Position numbers and translations under genes: made by a program | Assembly (NCBI GenBank): GCA_021286885.1 | Contig: JAJTBM010000037.1 | Span: forward strand, 1 to 14,519 | Length of the DNA: 14,519 nt | Source: Rhodocyclales bacterium | Lineage (GTDB): Bacteria; Pseudomonadota; Gammaproteobacteria; Burkholderiales; Rhodocyclaceae | Direction: 5' to 3' | Part shown: piece after piece, positions 1 through 6,229 of the stretch | Layout of the letters: each line of letters begins with the position of its first letter | How positions within the stretch are numbered: position 1 is the first letter of the stretch | Notes under the pieces: generated by a model | Told to the model about the DNA's origin: nothing | Database searches by the model: none | What the model saw: only the letters and a program-made list of their open reading frames with translations

Positions 1-703
1 TTTTTGCGTCCTGGCCGAAGAGTAGCTTGTTATCGGCACTGGCAACCACAGGATTAGGGTTGATCTGGTCGGCCAGTGCGTAGGCCCGGGCGGTGGCGGG
101 CCGGGCCTGGATGCGTTCGAACCAGGCTTTCAGGTGGGGAAAGTCGTCGAGTTTCTGGCCCTGGCGTTCGTGGGGCACGATCCAGGGGTAGCAGGCCATG
201 TCGGCGATGGAGTAGTCGCTGCCGGCGATGAAGTCCCGGCCTGCGAGCTGGCGATCCAGGACTGCGTAGAGGCGGGCGGTCTCGCGCACGTAGCGGTCGA
301 TGGCGTAGGGCAGCTTTTCGGGGGCGTAAACGGCGAAATGGTGGTTCTGGCCCGCCATGGGGCCCAGCCCGCCCATCTGCCAGAACAGCCACTGGAGTGT
401 GATCTGGCGGGTGCGCAGGTCGGATGCGAGAAACTGGCCGGTTTTTTCGGCCAGGTAGAGCAGGATCGCGCCGGATTCAAACAGGGGGATGGGCTCGCCG
501 CCATCGGTGGGGGCCTGGTCAACAATGGCCGGAATCCGGTTGTTGGGGGCGATGCGCAGGAACTCGGGCTGGAACTGCTCCCCCTGGCTGATGTTCACGG
601 GGTGGAGCCGGTAGGGCAGGCCGGTTTCTTCGAGGAAGAGGGTGATCTTGTGGCCGTTGGGGGTGGTCCAGTAATAGAGGTCGATCATGGGGCGGTCGGT
701 CAT
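1..703 (-). CDS. yfcG: Nu-class glutathione S-transferase, YfcG-like (3' end outside window)
   Basis: Likely a glutathione-dependent disulfide-bond oxidoreductase acting in the cytoplasm on disulfides or peroxides. The reading frame is open from an ATG at 703 to the window edge, so 234 residues are visible and the stop lies outside. The N-terminal thioredoxin-like half has WTTPNGHKITLFLEE (about 11-25), the cis-proline stretch NNRIPAIVD (54-62) and FESGAILLYLAEKTG, which binds the glutathione gamma-glutamyl group. The alpha-helical half has the YfcG/YghU signature WLFWQMGGLGPMAGQNHHF. The usual length is about 215 aa, so little is missing. The start codon overlaps the stop of the upstream ribbon-helix-helix gene as ATGA, which implies one transcript and coupled translation. 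Family assignment is firm; the physiological substrate is not known. Confidence 0.9.
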   Translation of the reverse strand, partial: MTDRPMIDLYYWTTPNGHKITLFLEETGLPYRLHPVNISQGEQFQPEFLRIAPNNRIPAIVDQAPTDGGEPIPLFESGAILLYLAEKTGQFLASDLRTRQITLQWLFWQMGGLGPMAGQNHHFAVYAPEKLPYAIDRYVRETARLYAVLDRQLAGRDFIAGSDYSIADMACYPWIVPHERQGQKLDDFPHLKAWFERIQARPATARAYALADQINPNPVVASADNKLLFGQDAK

Positions 704-1080
704 GCCAGGCTTTCAGTCCGTTCTTGGTTGTGGGTCGGGCGCCGGGTGGCCAGCACCCAGACCGGGTCGAGTTCCCGCAGGGGGATGGCGGTATCGGCGG
801 GAATCCGGCCGCTCAGCTGGAGCTGCAGGTAACGCAGGCATGAGACTCGCAGGAAGGAGCTGAAGTTCGTGCTTTCGTCCAGGCGGCCGCTGTGGACCAG
901 CTCATCGTAGAGTCGGCCCACCAGCTGGGGCACGCTCAGGGCGTCCCGTTGACCGATTTCTTCGAGCACCTGCCAGAACAGATTTTCCAGGCGCAGGCTG
1001 GTGGCCACCCCGTGCAGCCGGATCGAGCGGCTGCGGCTGGCGTAGAGCTGGGGATCTGCGTTGATGAAGATCTGGCACAT
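700..1080 (-). CDS. Ribbon-helix-helix domain protein (RHH_4/PF13467 type)
   Basis: A 126-aa protein with a ribbon-helix-helix-like region at about residues 14-55 (SRSIRLHGVATSLRLE, then FWQVLEEIGQRDALSVPQLVGRL). This is the pattern of the RHH_4 family, whose members are presumed DNA-binding dimers. The rest is a basic, helical tail (RVSCLRYLQLQ) with no recognised domain. The ATG at 1080 is chosen because AGGAG lies 7 nt upstream; a longer frame to 1125 would run into the terminator hairpin of the preceding gene. Its stop overlaps the YfcG start (ATGA), so the two are co-transcribed. It could regulate its own promoter, which lies in a palindrome, but nothing in the sequence proves this. Confidence 0.75.
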   Translation of the reverse strand: MCQIFINADPQLYASRSRSIRLHGVATSLRLENLFWQVLEEIGQRDALSVPQLVGRLYDELVHSGRLDESTNFSSFLRVSCLRYLQLQLSGRIPADTAIPLRELDPVWVLATRRPTHNQERTESLA

Positions 1081-1106
1081 GGGGCGGCTCCTGGGGCAGA
1101 AAGGGC

Positions 1107-1141
1107 AAAAGCCCTGCTGGCCCATTGTAGGCCAGCAGGGC
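1107..1141 (-). terminator. Rho-independent terminator of the DJ-1/PfpI gene
   Basis: A perfect 12-bp stem (GCCCTGCTGGCC at 1111-1122 with its complement at 1130-1141) and a 7-nt loop. On the minus strand it is followed by CTTTTGCCCTTT, a short T-tract. It lies 27 nt after the stop codon of the DJ-1 gene and before the start of the RHH gene. Confidence 0.75.
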
Positions 1142-1152
1142 GCCTGCGTCAG
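1124..1152 (-). promoter_or_regulatory. Candidate promoter for the RHH-yfcG pair, inside the terminator hairpin
   Basis: Read on the minus strand there is CTGACG (1152-1147), a 17-nt spacer, and TACAAT (1129-1124). Each hexamer differs from the sigma70 consensus at one or two positions. The -10 box is exactly the loop of the terminator hairpin. Predicted transcription start is near 1117, giving a leader of about 37 nt. Only 87 nt separate the two genes, so any promoter for the pair has to overlap this terminator. Confidence 0.4.
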
Positions 1153-1167
1153 GCGTACCGGCTTGGC

Positions 1168-1746
1168 TTAATGGCTGATTTGAGTGCCGAGCAGGGCCAG
1201 GAATTGGGCCAGCCAGGCCGGATGGGCGGGCCAGGCGGGGGCGCTGACCAGGTTGCCCTCGGTGATCGCTTCGGTCACCGGGATGTTGGCGTAGATGCCG
1301 CCGGCCAGCTCCACCTCGGCCTGGCAGGCCGGGTAGGCGGAGCAGGTGCGTCCTTCCAGCACCCGGGCGCCGGCCAGCAGCTGGGCCCCGTGGCAGACCG
1401 CAGCCACCGGCTTGTTGGCTGCAAAGAAATGGCGCACCGCCGCGATCACGTCGGCGTTGAGGCGCAGGTATTCCGGGCCCCGCCCGCCCGGGATCACCAA
1501 GGCGTCGTAGCTGCTTGGGTCGATCTCGTCGAAGCTGGCATTGAGGGCAAAGTTGTGGCCGCGCTTCTCGGAGTAGGTTTGCTCGCCTTCAAAATCGTGG
1601 ATGGCGGTGGCGATGGTGTCGCCCGCCTTCTTGCCCGGGCACACGGCGTGCACCTGGTGGCCTACCGCCAGCAGGGTCTGGAAGGGGACCATGGTTTCGT
1701 AGTCTTCGCAGTAATCGCCACAGATCATCAGAATTTTCTTGGCCAT
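1168..1746 (-). CDS. DJ-1/PfpI family protein (class I glutamine amidotransferase-like)
   Basis: A 192-aa single-domain protein of the DJ-1/PfpI superfamily, whose members act as glyoxalases, protein or nucleotide deglycases, chaperones or proteases. The nucleophile elbow is [10 protein letters not shown] with Cys118 and His119. The acidic residue that tunes the cysteine is Glu14 in [22 protein letters not shown] forms the Rossmann-like core and AWPAHPAWL the late helix region. [17 protein letters not shown] makes it closest to the DJ-1D-like group also found in plants, which favours glyoxalase III-type activity, but this is inference. GAGGAG lies 7 nt before the ATG, which fixes the start. 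It is divergent from the FAH-family gene with 211 nt between, and is monocistronic judging by the terminator downstream. Confidence 0.88.
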   Translation of the reverse strand: MAKKILMICGDYCEDYETMVPFQTLLAVGHQVHAVCPGKKAGDTIATAIHDFEGEQTYSEKRGHNFALNASFDEIDPSSYDALVIPGGRGPEYLRLNADVIAAVRHFFAANKPVAAVCHGAQLLAGARVLEGRTCSAYPACQAEVELAGGIYANIPVTEAITEGNLVSAPAWPAHPAWLAQFLALLGTQISH

Positions 1747-1957
1747 GCCGGGTCTCCTCGGGGTTTGAGTGGATGCAGTGAAAACAGCAAAAGGAGCGCC
1801 CAGTGTGGCGAGGCGGGCGGGGCCGTGGGTGGTAGCCGGTTACAGCAGGCCGGGTTTGCGTGAACTGGCTCGGCGCGCCATCATGGCTGGCGGGCCGCTC
1901 CCTGGCCGGCATTCGTCAAGGCAAGAGTCAAAAATCAAAATACGAAGGAAGATCCCC

Positions 1958-2665
1958 ATGGCGACCATGGCAAATTATGTGCTGCCCACCGTAGTTCAGG
2001 CGGGCATTCCTGTGGCGGGCTCGGACGATGTGTTTCCGGTGCGGCGCATCTACTGTGTGGGGCGCAACTACGCCGCCCACGCCCGGGAAATGGGCTCGGA
2101 CCCGACCCGGGAGCCGCCTTTCTTCTTCTGCAAGCCCGCCGACGCGGTGCTGCCGGTGGCTCCGGGCAATTTGGGCGAGATGCCCTATCCGCCGGGCACC
2201 AGCAACCTGCACTATGAGGTGGAGTTGGTAGCGGCCATTGGCAAGGCCGGGCGCAATATTCCGGTGGATGAGGCGCTCTCTTATGTGTGGGGTTACACCA
2301 CGGGGTTGGACATGACGCGCCGGGATCTGCAATTTGCGCTGCGGGACAAGGGCCGCCCCTGGGAACTGGGCAAGGCCTTCGATCATTCGGCCCCGATTGC
2401 GCCCCTGGTGCCGGTGGCGGGCGAGCATCCGCTCAATAACGGCATCTGGCTGGAAGTGAACGGCGTGCGGCGTCAGGCAGCCAGCATTGCCGACATGAGC
2501 TGGTCGGTGGCCGAGGTCATCGCCAATCTGTCGACCTGGTTCGAGCTGATGCCGGGGGATCTGATTTTTACCGGCACCCCCGAAGGCGTGGGCCCGGTGG
2601 CGGCGGGTGATGTGATCGAAGCGGCGGTGGAAGGCCTGGCCAGCCTGCGGGTCAAGCTGGTCTGA
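1958..2665 (+). CDS. Fumarylacetoacetate hydrolase family protein (acylpyruvase/fumarylpyruvate hydrolase type)
   Basis: A 235-aa FAH-fold enzyme that cleaves a C-C bond in 3-acylpyruvate-type substrates using a divalent metal. Visible family motifs are VGRNYAAH (34-41), FFFCKPADAVLP (55-66), HYEVELV with metal ligands Glu87 and Glu89, GYTTGLDMTRRDLQ with ligand Asp118, GKAFDHSAPIAPL with Lys139, and FTGTPEGVGPV. The set around KGRPWELGKAFDHSAPIAPL resembles NagK-type fumarylpyruvate hydrolases of the gentisate pathway. No other gentisate gene is near, so general acylpyruvase or oxaloacetate decarboxylase activity is equally possible. The ATG at 1958 has GAAGGAAG just upstream. The frame stays open another 63 codons upstream to 1769, but that extension has no family similarity and is rejected. 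Confidence 0.9.
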   Translation: MATMANYVLPTVVQAGIPVAGSDDVFPVRRIYCVGRNYAAHAREMGSDPTREPPFFFCKPADAVLPVAPGNLGEMPYPPGTSNLHYEVELVAAIGKAGRNIPVDEALSYVWGYTTGLDMTRRDLQFALRDKGRPWELGKAFDHSAPIAPLVPVAGEHPLNNGIWLEVNGVRRQAASIADMSWSVAEVIANLSTWFELMPGDLIFTGTPEGVGPVAAGDVIEAAVEGLASLRVKLV

Positions 2666-2725
2666 GCCTGGCGCTGGTGCGTGGGCGCCCGTGGGTGCGG
2701 CGCCCACGGGGCCTGGGCGCCAGGC
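2666..2725. terminator. Nested (two-stage) bidirectional terminator between convergent genes
   Basis: An outer 9-bp stem GCCTGGCGC (2666-2674) pairs with GCGCCAGGC (2717-2725). Inside it a second 10-bp stem CGTGGGCGCC (2680-2689) pairs with GGCGCCCACG (2699-2708). The structure begins directly after the FAH stop codon and ends one base before the queD stop codon, so it fills the whole gap between the convergent genes. T-runs are short (TTT on the plus strand), so termination strength is uncertain. Confidence 0.6.
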
Positions 2726-2726
2726 T

Positions 2727-3179
2727 TTAGCCCAGGAGCTCGCTGCGCAGGGCGTCGGCCCAGCAGTTGGGGGTTTCGTACAGACGCACCCGCTCCAGGC
2801 TCAGGTGGTTGCCGTACTTGTCCTGGTAGAGCGGGTCCAGGATCAGGAAGGCCTGGGTGGCCAGGTTTTCGGCGGTCGGAACCACGTCCAGCACCACGGT
2901 TTTGTGGCCGGGCATGGATTGGAGGAAATTGACCACCGCCGTATCGCCCCGGAAGGCGAGGAAAGCGTGGTCCCACACATCCACGACGGCCTGTTTGGCG
3001 ATGGTCTTCACGTCGCCAAAGTCCATCACCATCCCGTTAACCGGCGAGCCGCCGGCCTGGATGATCTCGCCGGACAGCGTGATTTCAAGCACATAGCGGT
3101 GTCCGTGGAGGCGGCACTGGCTGGCGTGGTCGGGGATGCGGTGGCCCGCGTCAAATTCAAGGCGGCGCGTAATACGCAT
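2727..3179 (-). CDS. queD: 6-carboxy-5,6,7,8-tetrahydropterin synthase (queuosine pathway)
   Basis: A 150-aa 6-pyruvoyltetrahydropterin synthase-fold enzyme. QueD converts 7,8-dihydroneopterin triphosphate to 6-carboxytetrahydropterin, the second step towards the queuosine base. Zinc ligands are His13 (FDAGHRI), His25 and His27 (LHGH); the catalytic cysteine is Cys22. MDFGDVK, WDHAFL and the C-terminal VRLYETPNCWA are family motifs. The ATG at 3179 is chosen: a TTG six codons upstream lies at the predicted transcription start. No strong Shine-Dalgarno is visible. Oddity: the Cys-to-first-His spacing is CRLHGH, one residue shorter than the CGRLHGH of E. coli or the CRNLHGH I recall from related betaproteobacteria. 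Other queuosine genes are not in the window. Confidence 0.88.
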   Translation of the reverse strand: MRITRRLEFDAGHRIPDHASQCRLHGHRYVLEITLSGEIIQAGGSPVNGMVMDFGDVKTIAKQAVVDVWDHAFLAFRGDTAVVNFLQSMPGHKTVVLDVVPTAENLATQAFLILDPLYQDKYGNHLSLERVRLYETPNCWADALRSELLG

Positions 3180-3209
3180 GGGAACACCGGCGAACAAAAA
3201 AGGTCACGT

Positions 3210-3237
3210 ATTATACGCGCCTTGTTTTGGAGTCGAA
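3210..3237 (-). promoter_or_regulatory. Promoter of queD
   Basis: A perfect TATAAT on the minus strand at 3215-3210. A weak -35 (TCGACT, four of six matches) lies about 15 nt upstream. Predicted start near 3203 leaves a leader of about 24 nt. The site lies within the 65-nt gap shared with the divergent radical SAM gene. Confidence 0.55.
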
Positions 3238-3244
3238 TCCCTGT

Positions 3245-4096
3245 ATGAACACTGCCCAGCAAATGCTCACGGTTGACGATCACAACCGGGGCTTTGTGAA
3301 CATGACCTACATCTACCCCGTGGTTTCACGCCGCGCCCGGGGTGTCTCGGTAGGGGTCAACCTGAATCCGAACAACGCCTGCAACTGGCACTGCGCCTAC
3401 TGTCAGGTGCCCGGGCTGGTGCGCGGTGCGGCCCCCGAGATTGATCTTGAGTTGCTCCGTCGGGAGCTGGAGGCTTTCCTGCATGAGCTGGTGCACGGGC
3501 GCTTCATGGAAGAGCATGTGCCACCCGAGGCTCGGGTGATCCGCGACATCGCTTTTTCCGGCAACGGGGAGCCCACCAGCAGCAAGCGTTTTGCCGAGGT
3601 GATGGCCCTGGTGGTCGAGCTGCGTAACAAAGTGGGGCTCGCCCATGTCCCGATCCGGGTCATCAGCAATGGCAGTTTGATAGATCGGCTTTATGTGCAG
3701 GAAGGTTTGCGCACCCTGGCAGCAGCGGGGGGCGAGGTCTGGTTCAAGCTGGATGGGGGCAGGGCAGAAGACATCGCCCGGATCAACGGCGTCGATATCC
3801 GGCCCGAAGCCCACGTGCAGCGCCTGGTGCAATGCGCCAGCCTGTGCCCGACCTGGGTGCAGACCTGCATGATGCGCTGGGATGGGGAGTTGCCGACGGA
3901 TGCGGCGCTGGAGGCCTATCTTGAGATGCTGAAGGCTGCTGGCGTGGAGCGCCTGCAGGGGGTGCATCTGTATGGCGTGGTGCGCCCGTCCTACCAAGAA
4001 GAAGCGGTGCACTTAAAACAAATGACGGCAGACGAGCTGGAACACATCGCCTGCCGTATCGGAGCCTGGGGGCTTACGGTAACCGTCAGCCCCTGA
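3245..4096 (+). CDS. Radical SAM protein of unknown substrate (COG0731-like)
   Basis: A 283-aa radical S-adenosylmethionine enzyme. The 4Fe-4S cluster motif CX3CX2C is Cys46-Cys50-Cys53 in ACNWHCAYC. The SAM-binding GGEP-equivalent is SGNGEPT (105-111), VISNGS is the next strand motif, and VWFKLDGG and QTCMMRW continue the TIM barrel. This arrangement matches COG0731-type proteins (wyosine-synthase-like oxidoreductases) rather than QueE, which is shorter and differs after the cluster. No extra cluster-binding domain is seen. The ATG at 3245 is preferred; GGAG lies 12 nt upstream, a rather long spacing. It is divergent from queD with 65 nt between, which hints at joint regulation. A tRNA or peptide modification role is plausible but unproven. 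Confidence 0.8.
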   Translation: MNTAQQMLTVDDHNRGFVNMTYIYPVVSRRARGVSVGVNLNPNNACNWHCAYCQVPGLVRGAAPEIDLELLRRELEAFLHELVHGRFMEEHVPPEARVIRDIAFSGNGEPTSSKRFAEVMALVVELRNKVGLAHVPIRVISNGSLIDRLYVQEGLRTLAAAGGEVWFKLDGGRAEDIARINGVDIRPEAHVQRLVQCASLCPTWVQTCMMRWDGELPTDAALEAYLEMLKAAGVERLQGVHLYGVVRPSYQEEAVHLKQMTADELEHIACRIGAWGLTVTVSP

Positions 4097-4109
4097 AGGA
4101 CGCGCCTTT
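4069..4109 (+). terminator. Hairpin over the radical SAM stop codon followed by a T-run
   Basis: GGGGCT (4069-4074) pairs with AGCCCC (4088-4093) and the inner ACGG/CCGT extends the stem around a TAA loop, separated by one T-C mismatch. A TTTTT run lies 13 nt after the stem, further than in a normal intrinsic terminator. It sits in the 16-nt gap to a convergent gene, so some termination role is likely. Confidence 0.35.
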
Positions 4110-4112
4110 TTA

Positions 4113-4415
4113 TTAGTGGGCGACGCGTTCCTTGCGCTTGGCGCGGGCTTCCTTCTTCAGGGTCTTGAACAGCTCGGGGTTGGAAGCCTTCAGGTATTCC
4201 ACCACTTCCAGGTCGTCCTTCTTGATCTTGTTGATATCGACTTGCTCGATATGCACCAGACGCAGCAGGGCCTGTACGGGGCGGGGAATGTTGCGGCCGC
4301 TTTCGTAGCGGGAACCGCCGCTCTGGGTCACGCCGATCTTGGACCAGAACTGGGATTGGTTCATGCCGAGCTTGCGGCGGATTTCACGCACATCAACTTT
4401 TTCGATGGTCTTCAT
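4113..4415 (-). CDS. Small XRE/Cro-type helix-turn-helix regulator
   Basis: A 100-aa protein. Residues 8-55 form a Cro/C1-type helix-turn-helix: VREIRRKLGMNQSQFWSKIGV, then TQSGGSRYESGRNIP, where the recognition helix carries the SRYESG signature of XRE proteins. The C-terminal half (NKIKKDDLEVVEYLK, then a lysine/arginine-rich tail) is charged and helical and has no known ligand domain. The ATG at 4415 has GAGGA 8 nt upstream; a TTG five codons earlier is rejected because it overlaps this ribosome-binding site. It is divergent from lysC. The target is unknown; the palindrome at 4476-4493, about 60 nt upstream of its start, is the natural candidate operator. Confidence 0.82.
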   Translation of the reverse strand: MKTIEKVDVREIRRKLGMNQSQFWSKIGVTQSGGSRYESGRNIPRPVQALLRLVHIEQVDINKIKKDDLEVVEYLKASNPELFKTLKKEARAKRKERVAH

Positions 4416-4475
4416 GGTGGTTGTCCTCAAGGGGGGGTACTCTGTTAGTTTTTACAACACTCTAGGTGCTGGCTG

Positions 4476-4493
4476 ATATAACTTTCGTTATAT
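4476..4493. promoter_or_regulatory. Perfect AT-rich palindrome in the XRE-lysC intergenic region
   Basis: ATATAAC (4476-4482), TTTC, GTTATAT (4487-4493): a perfect 7-bp inverted repeat, 18 bp in all, centred about 68 nt upstream of the XRE start codon and about 204 nt upstream of lysC. The surrounding stretch 4440-4550 is clearly more AT-rich than its flanks. The rest of the 273-nt gap shows no gene, and no convincing lysC promoter was found. Best read as an operator, possibly of the XRE protein itself, overlapping its -10 region. Confidence 0.45.
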
Positions 4494-4688
4494 GTCGGAA
4501 AGTATAGATCACTATCCCCTCCACATACAATCCCTTATTTGCATGGCTTACGTGTCTGGATGCTGAAAATTTGTGACGTGTCGCACGGTAGGGCTTACAT
4601 CGGCTTCTGACCCGTCAATGCTGCACGAAGTGCCCGAATCCGCTAAGATCCCGGGTCTCTTACATATCCTCCTTCGTAGAAGTTCAAG

Positions 4689-5918
4689 ATGGCGCTCATA
4701 GTTCAGAAATATGGCGGCACTTCCGTCGGGAACCCCGAACGGATCAAGAATGTGGCCAAGCGGGTTGCGAAGTTCCAGGCCGAAGGGCATCAGGTGGTGG
4801 TGGTGGTCTCCGCGATGAGCGGCGAAACCAACCGTCTGATCGCACTGGCCAAGGACATCAGCGCCACTCCCGACCCCCGGGAGCTGGATGTGGTGATTTC
4901 CACCGGCGAACAGGTCACCATCGGCCTGCTCTGCATGGCGCTCAAGGAAGCTGGCGTCGAAGCACGCAGCTACACCGGCGCCCAGGTTCGCATCCTGACC
5001 GATAGCTCCTTCACCAAGGCCCGTATTCTGGACATCGACGGCGAGAACATGCGCCGCGACCTGGACGCAGGTTCCGTGGTCGTGGTGGCCGGCTTCCAGG
5101 GCGTGGACGAGCAGGGCAACATCACCACCCTGGGTCGGGGCGGCTCCGACACCACCGGCGTGGCCCTGGCGGCAGCCCTGAAGGCTGACGAATGCCAGAT
5201 CTACACCGACGTGGACGGCGTGTACACCACCGACCCGCGCATCGTTCCCGAAGCTCGCAAGCTGGATACCATCACCTTTGAAGAAATGCTGGAAATGGCC
5301 AGCCTGGGTTCCAAGGTGCTGCAGATCCGCTCTGTGGAGTTTGCCGGCAAGTACAAAGTCAAGCTGCGGGTGCTGTCCAGTTTCGAAGATGGCGGCGAAG
5401 GCACCCTGATTACCGTTGAGGAAGACAAGAACATGGAACAACCGATCATCTCCGGCATCGCTTTCAACCGTGACGAAGCCAAGATCACCGTGCAGGGCGT
5501 GCCCGACAAGCCCGGCATTGCTTACCAGATCCTGGGCCCGGTCGCCGATGCCAACGTCGACGTGGACATGATCATTCAGAACGTGAGTCACGACGGCACC
5601 ACTGATTTCTCGTTCACTGTTAATCGTCCTGATTACGACAAGGCCATCAAGGTTCTTGAGCAGGTCAAGGCTCACACCGGCGCCCGTGAAGTGAACGGCG
5701 ACCGCACCATGGCCAAGGTTTCCATCGTCGGCGTTGGCATGCGCTCCCATCCGGGCGTTGCTTCCCGCATGTTCCGCACCCTGGCCGAGGAAGGCATCAA
5801 CATCCAGATGATCTCCACCTCCGAGATCAAGATTTCCGTCGTGATCGACGAGAAGTACCTGGAGCTGGCCGTTCGCGTGCTGCACCGTGCTTTTGGTCTC
5901 GATCAGGCCCCCGCCTGA
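4689..5918 (+). CDS. lysC: Aspartate kinase
   Basis: A 409-aa aspartokinase, which phosphorylates aspartate in the first step to lysine, threonine and methionine. The amino-acid kinase domain (about 1-245) starts with [10 protein letters not shown] and includes [16 protein letters not shown], the aspartate-binding GRGGSDTTG and [12 protein letters not shown]. Two ACT domains follow (about 265-330 and 340-405), with VPDKPGIA and [14 protein letters not shown] as regulatory effector-binding segments, so feedback inhibition by lysine and/or threonine is expected. The length is usual for the monofunctional Pseudomonas/Corynebacterium class. The Shine-Dalgarno at the ATG is weak (GAAG). No lysine riboswitch is visible. 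No hairpin separates it from the downstream tRNA gene. Confidence 0.97.
   Translation: MALIVQKYGGTSVGNPERIKNVAKRVAKFQAEGHQVVVVVSAMSGETNRLIALAKDISATPDPRELDVVISTGEQVTIGLLCMALKEAGVEARSYTGAQVRILTDSSFTKARILDIDGENMRRDLDAGSVVVVAGFQGVDEQGNITTLGRGGSDTTGVALAAALKADECQIYTDVDGVYTTDPRIVPEARKLDTITFEEMLEMASLGSKVLQIRSVEFAGKYKVKLRVLSSFEDGGEGTLITVEEDKNMEQPIISGIAFNRDEAKITVQGVPDKPGIAYQILGPVADANVDVDMIIQNVSHDGTTDFSFTVNRPDYDKAIKVLEQVKAHTGAREVNGDRTMAKVSIVGVGMRSHPGVASRMFRTLAEEGINIQMISTSEIKISVVIDEKYLELAVRVLHRAFGLDQAPA
5418..5435 (+). promoter_or_regulatory. Candidate internal ribosome-binding site and start for an aspartokinase beta subunit
   Basis: GAGGAA (5418-5423) lies 9 nt before an in-frame ATG (5433-5435, codon 249) at the border between the kinase and ACT domains. 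Starting here gives a 161-aa ACT-only polypeptide beginning MEQPIISG. Aspartokinases of this class (Corynebacterium, Bacillus, Pseudomonas) are known to make such a beta subunit from an internal start and assemble as alpha2beta2. Confidence 0.5.
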
Positions 5919-5969
5919 GCGTAGATCCGCGCCAGTTGGACGTCTTGCAAAGAAACTTGCAGAAAGTGC

Positions 5970-5998
5970 TTGACAGGTCGAAGGCACATGTCTAATAT
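5970..5998 (+). promoter_or_regulatory. Promoter of tRNA-Ser
   Basis: TTGACA (5970-5975), a 17-nt spacer and TAATAT (5993-5998), the clearest sigma70 promoter in the window. A GC-rich discriminator (GGCGC) follows the -10 box, as is typical of stable-RNA promoters under stringent control. Predicted start near 6005 leaves a leader of only about 7 nt before the tRNA. Confidence 0.85.
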
Positions 5999-6011
5999 GG
6001 CGCTCTCTTAA

Positions 6012-6105
6012 GGAGAGTTGGCCGAGAGGTCGAAGGCACTCCCCTGCTAAGGGAGCATGCGAGCTAAAACTTGCATCGAGGGTTCGAATCCCTCACTCTC
6101 CGCCA
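6012..6105 (+). tRNA. tRNA-Ser (anticodon GCU)
   Basis: The acceptor arm GGAGAGT (6012-6018) pairs with ACTCTCC (6095-6101), followed by discriminator G and an encoded CCA. The anticodon stem CTCCC/GGGAG (6039-6043/6051-6055) encloses the loop CTGCTAA with anticodon GCT at 6046-6048, so it reads AGC and AGU. A long variable arm (about 6056-6076) and the T-loop GGTTCGAATCC identify a class II serine tRNA. It has its own promoter and terminator. Confidence 0.96.
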
Positions 6106-6118
6106 TAGACCTAGAATC

Positions 6119-6150
6119 AAGCCCTGAGCAATCAGGGCTTTTTTCTTTTT
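6119..6150 (+). terminator. Rho-independent terminator of tRNA-Ser
   Basis: AAGCCCTGA (6119-6127), loop GCAA, TCAGGGCTT (6132-6140), then TTTTCTTTTT. A classical strong intrinsic terminator 13 nt after the tRNA CCA. Confidence 0.93.
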
Positions 6151-6175
6151 GGGTTTCCAGACGATACGGGTCGAT

Positions 6176-6204
6176 TTTGCGTACATAAAATGTACAAATA
6201 TGAT
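6176..6204 (+). promoter_or_regulatory. Promoter with a palindrome in its spacer, upstream of the 160-aa protein
   Basis: A weak -35 (TTTGCG, 6176-6181), a 17-nt spacer and TATGAT (6199-6204) precede the gene at 6230. The spacer is almost filled by GTACAT-AAA-ATGTAC (6181-6195), a perfect 15-bp palindrome. A dimeric protein bound there would block RNA polymerase, so a repressor operator is the likely reading. Confidence 0.45.
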
Positions 6205-6229
6205 CCGAAGCGAAGAGGGGGCTTAACTC

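Noticed and set aside
1769..1957. A 63-codon N-terminal extension of the FAH-family protein.
   Set aside because: It has no similarity to the family, and a good Shine-Dalgarno precedes the ATG at 1958.
4416..4688. A lysine riboswitch or leader peptide attenuator before lysC.
   Set aside because: No lysine-rich short frame and no terminator hairpin lies directly upstream of lysC.
4548..5987. A 479-codon open frame on the minus strand opposite lysC.
   Set aside because: It mirrors the codon bias of lysC, has no ribosome-binding site or family motif and extends over the tRNA promoter region. A shadow frame.
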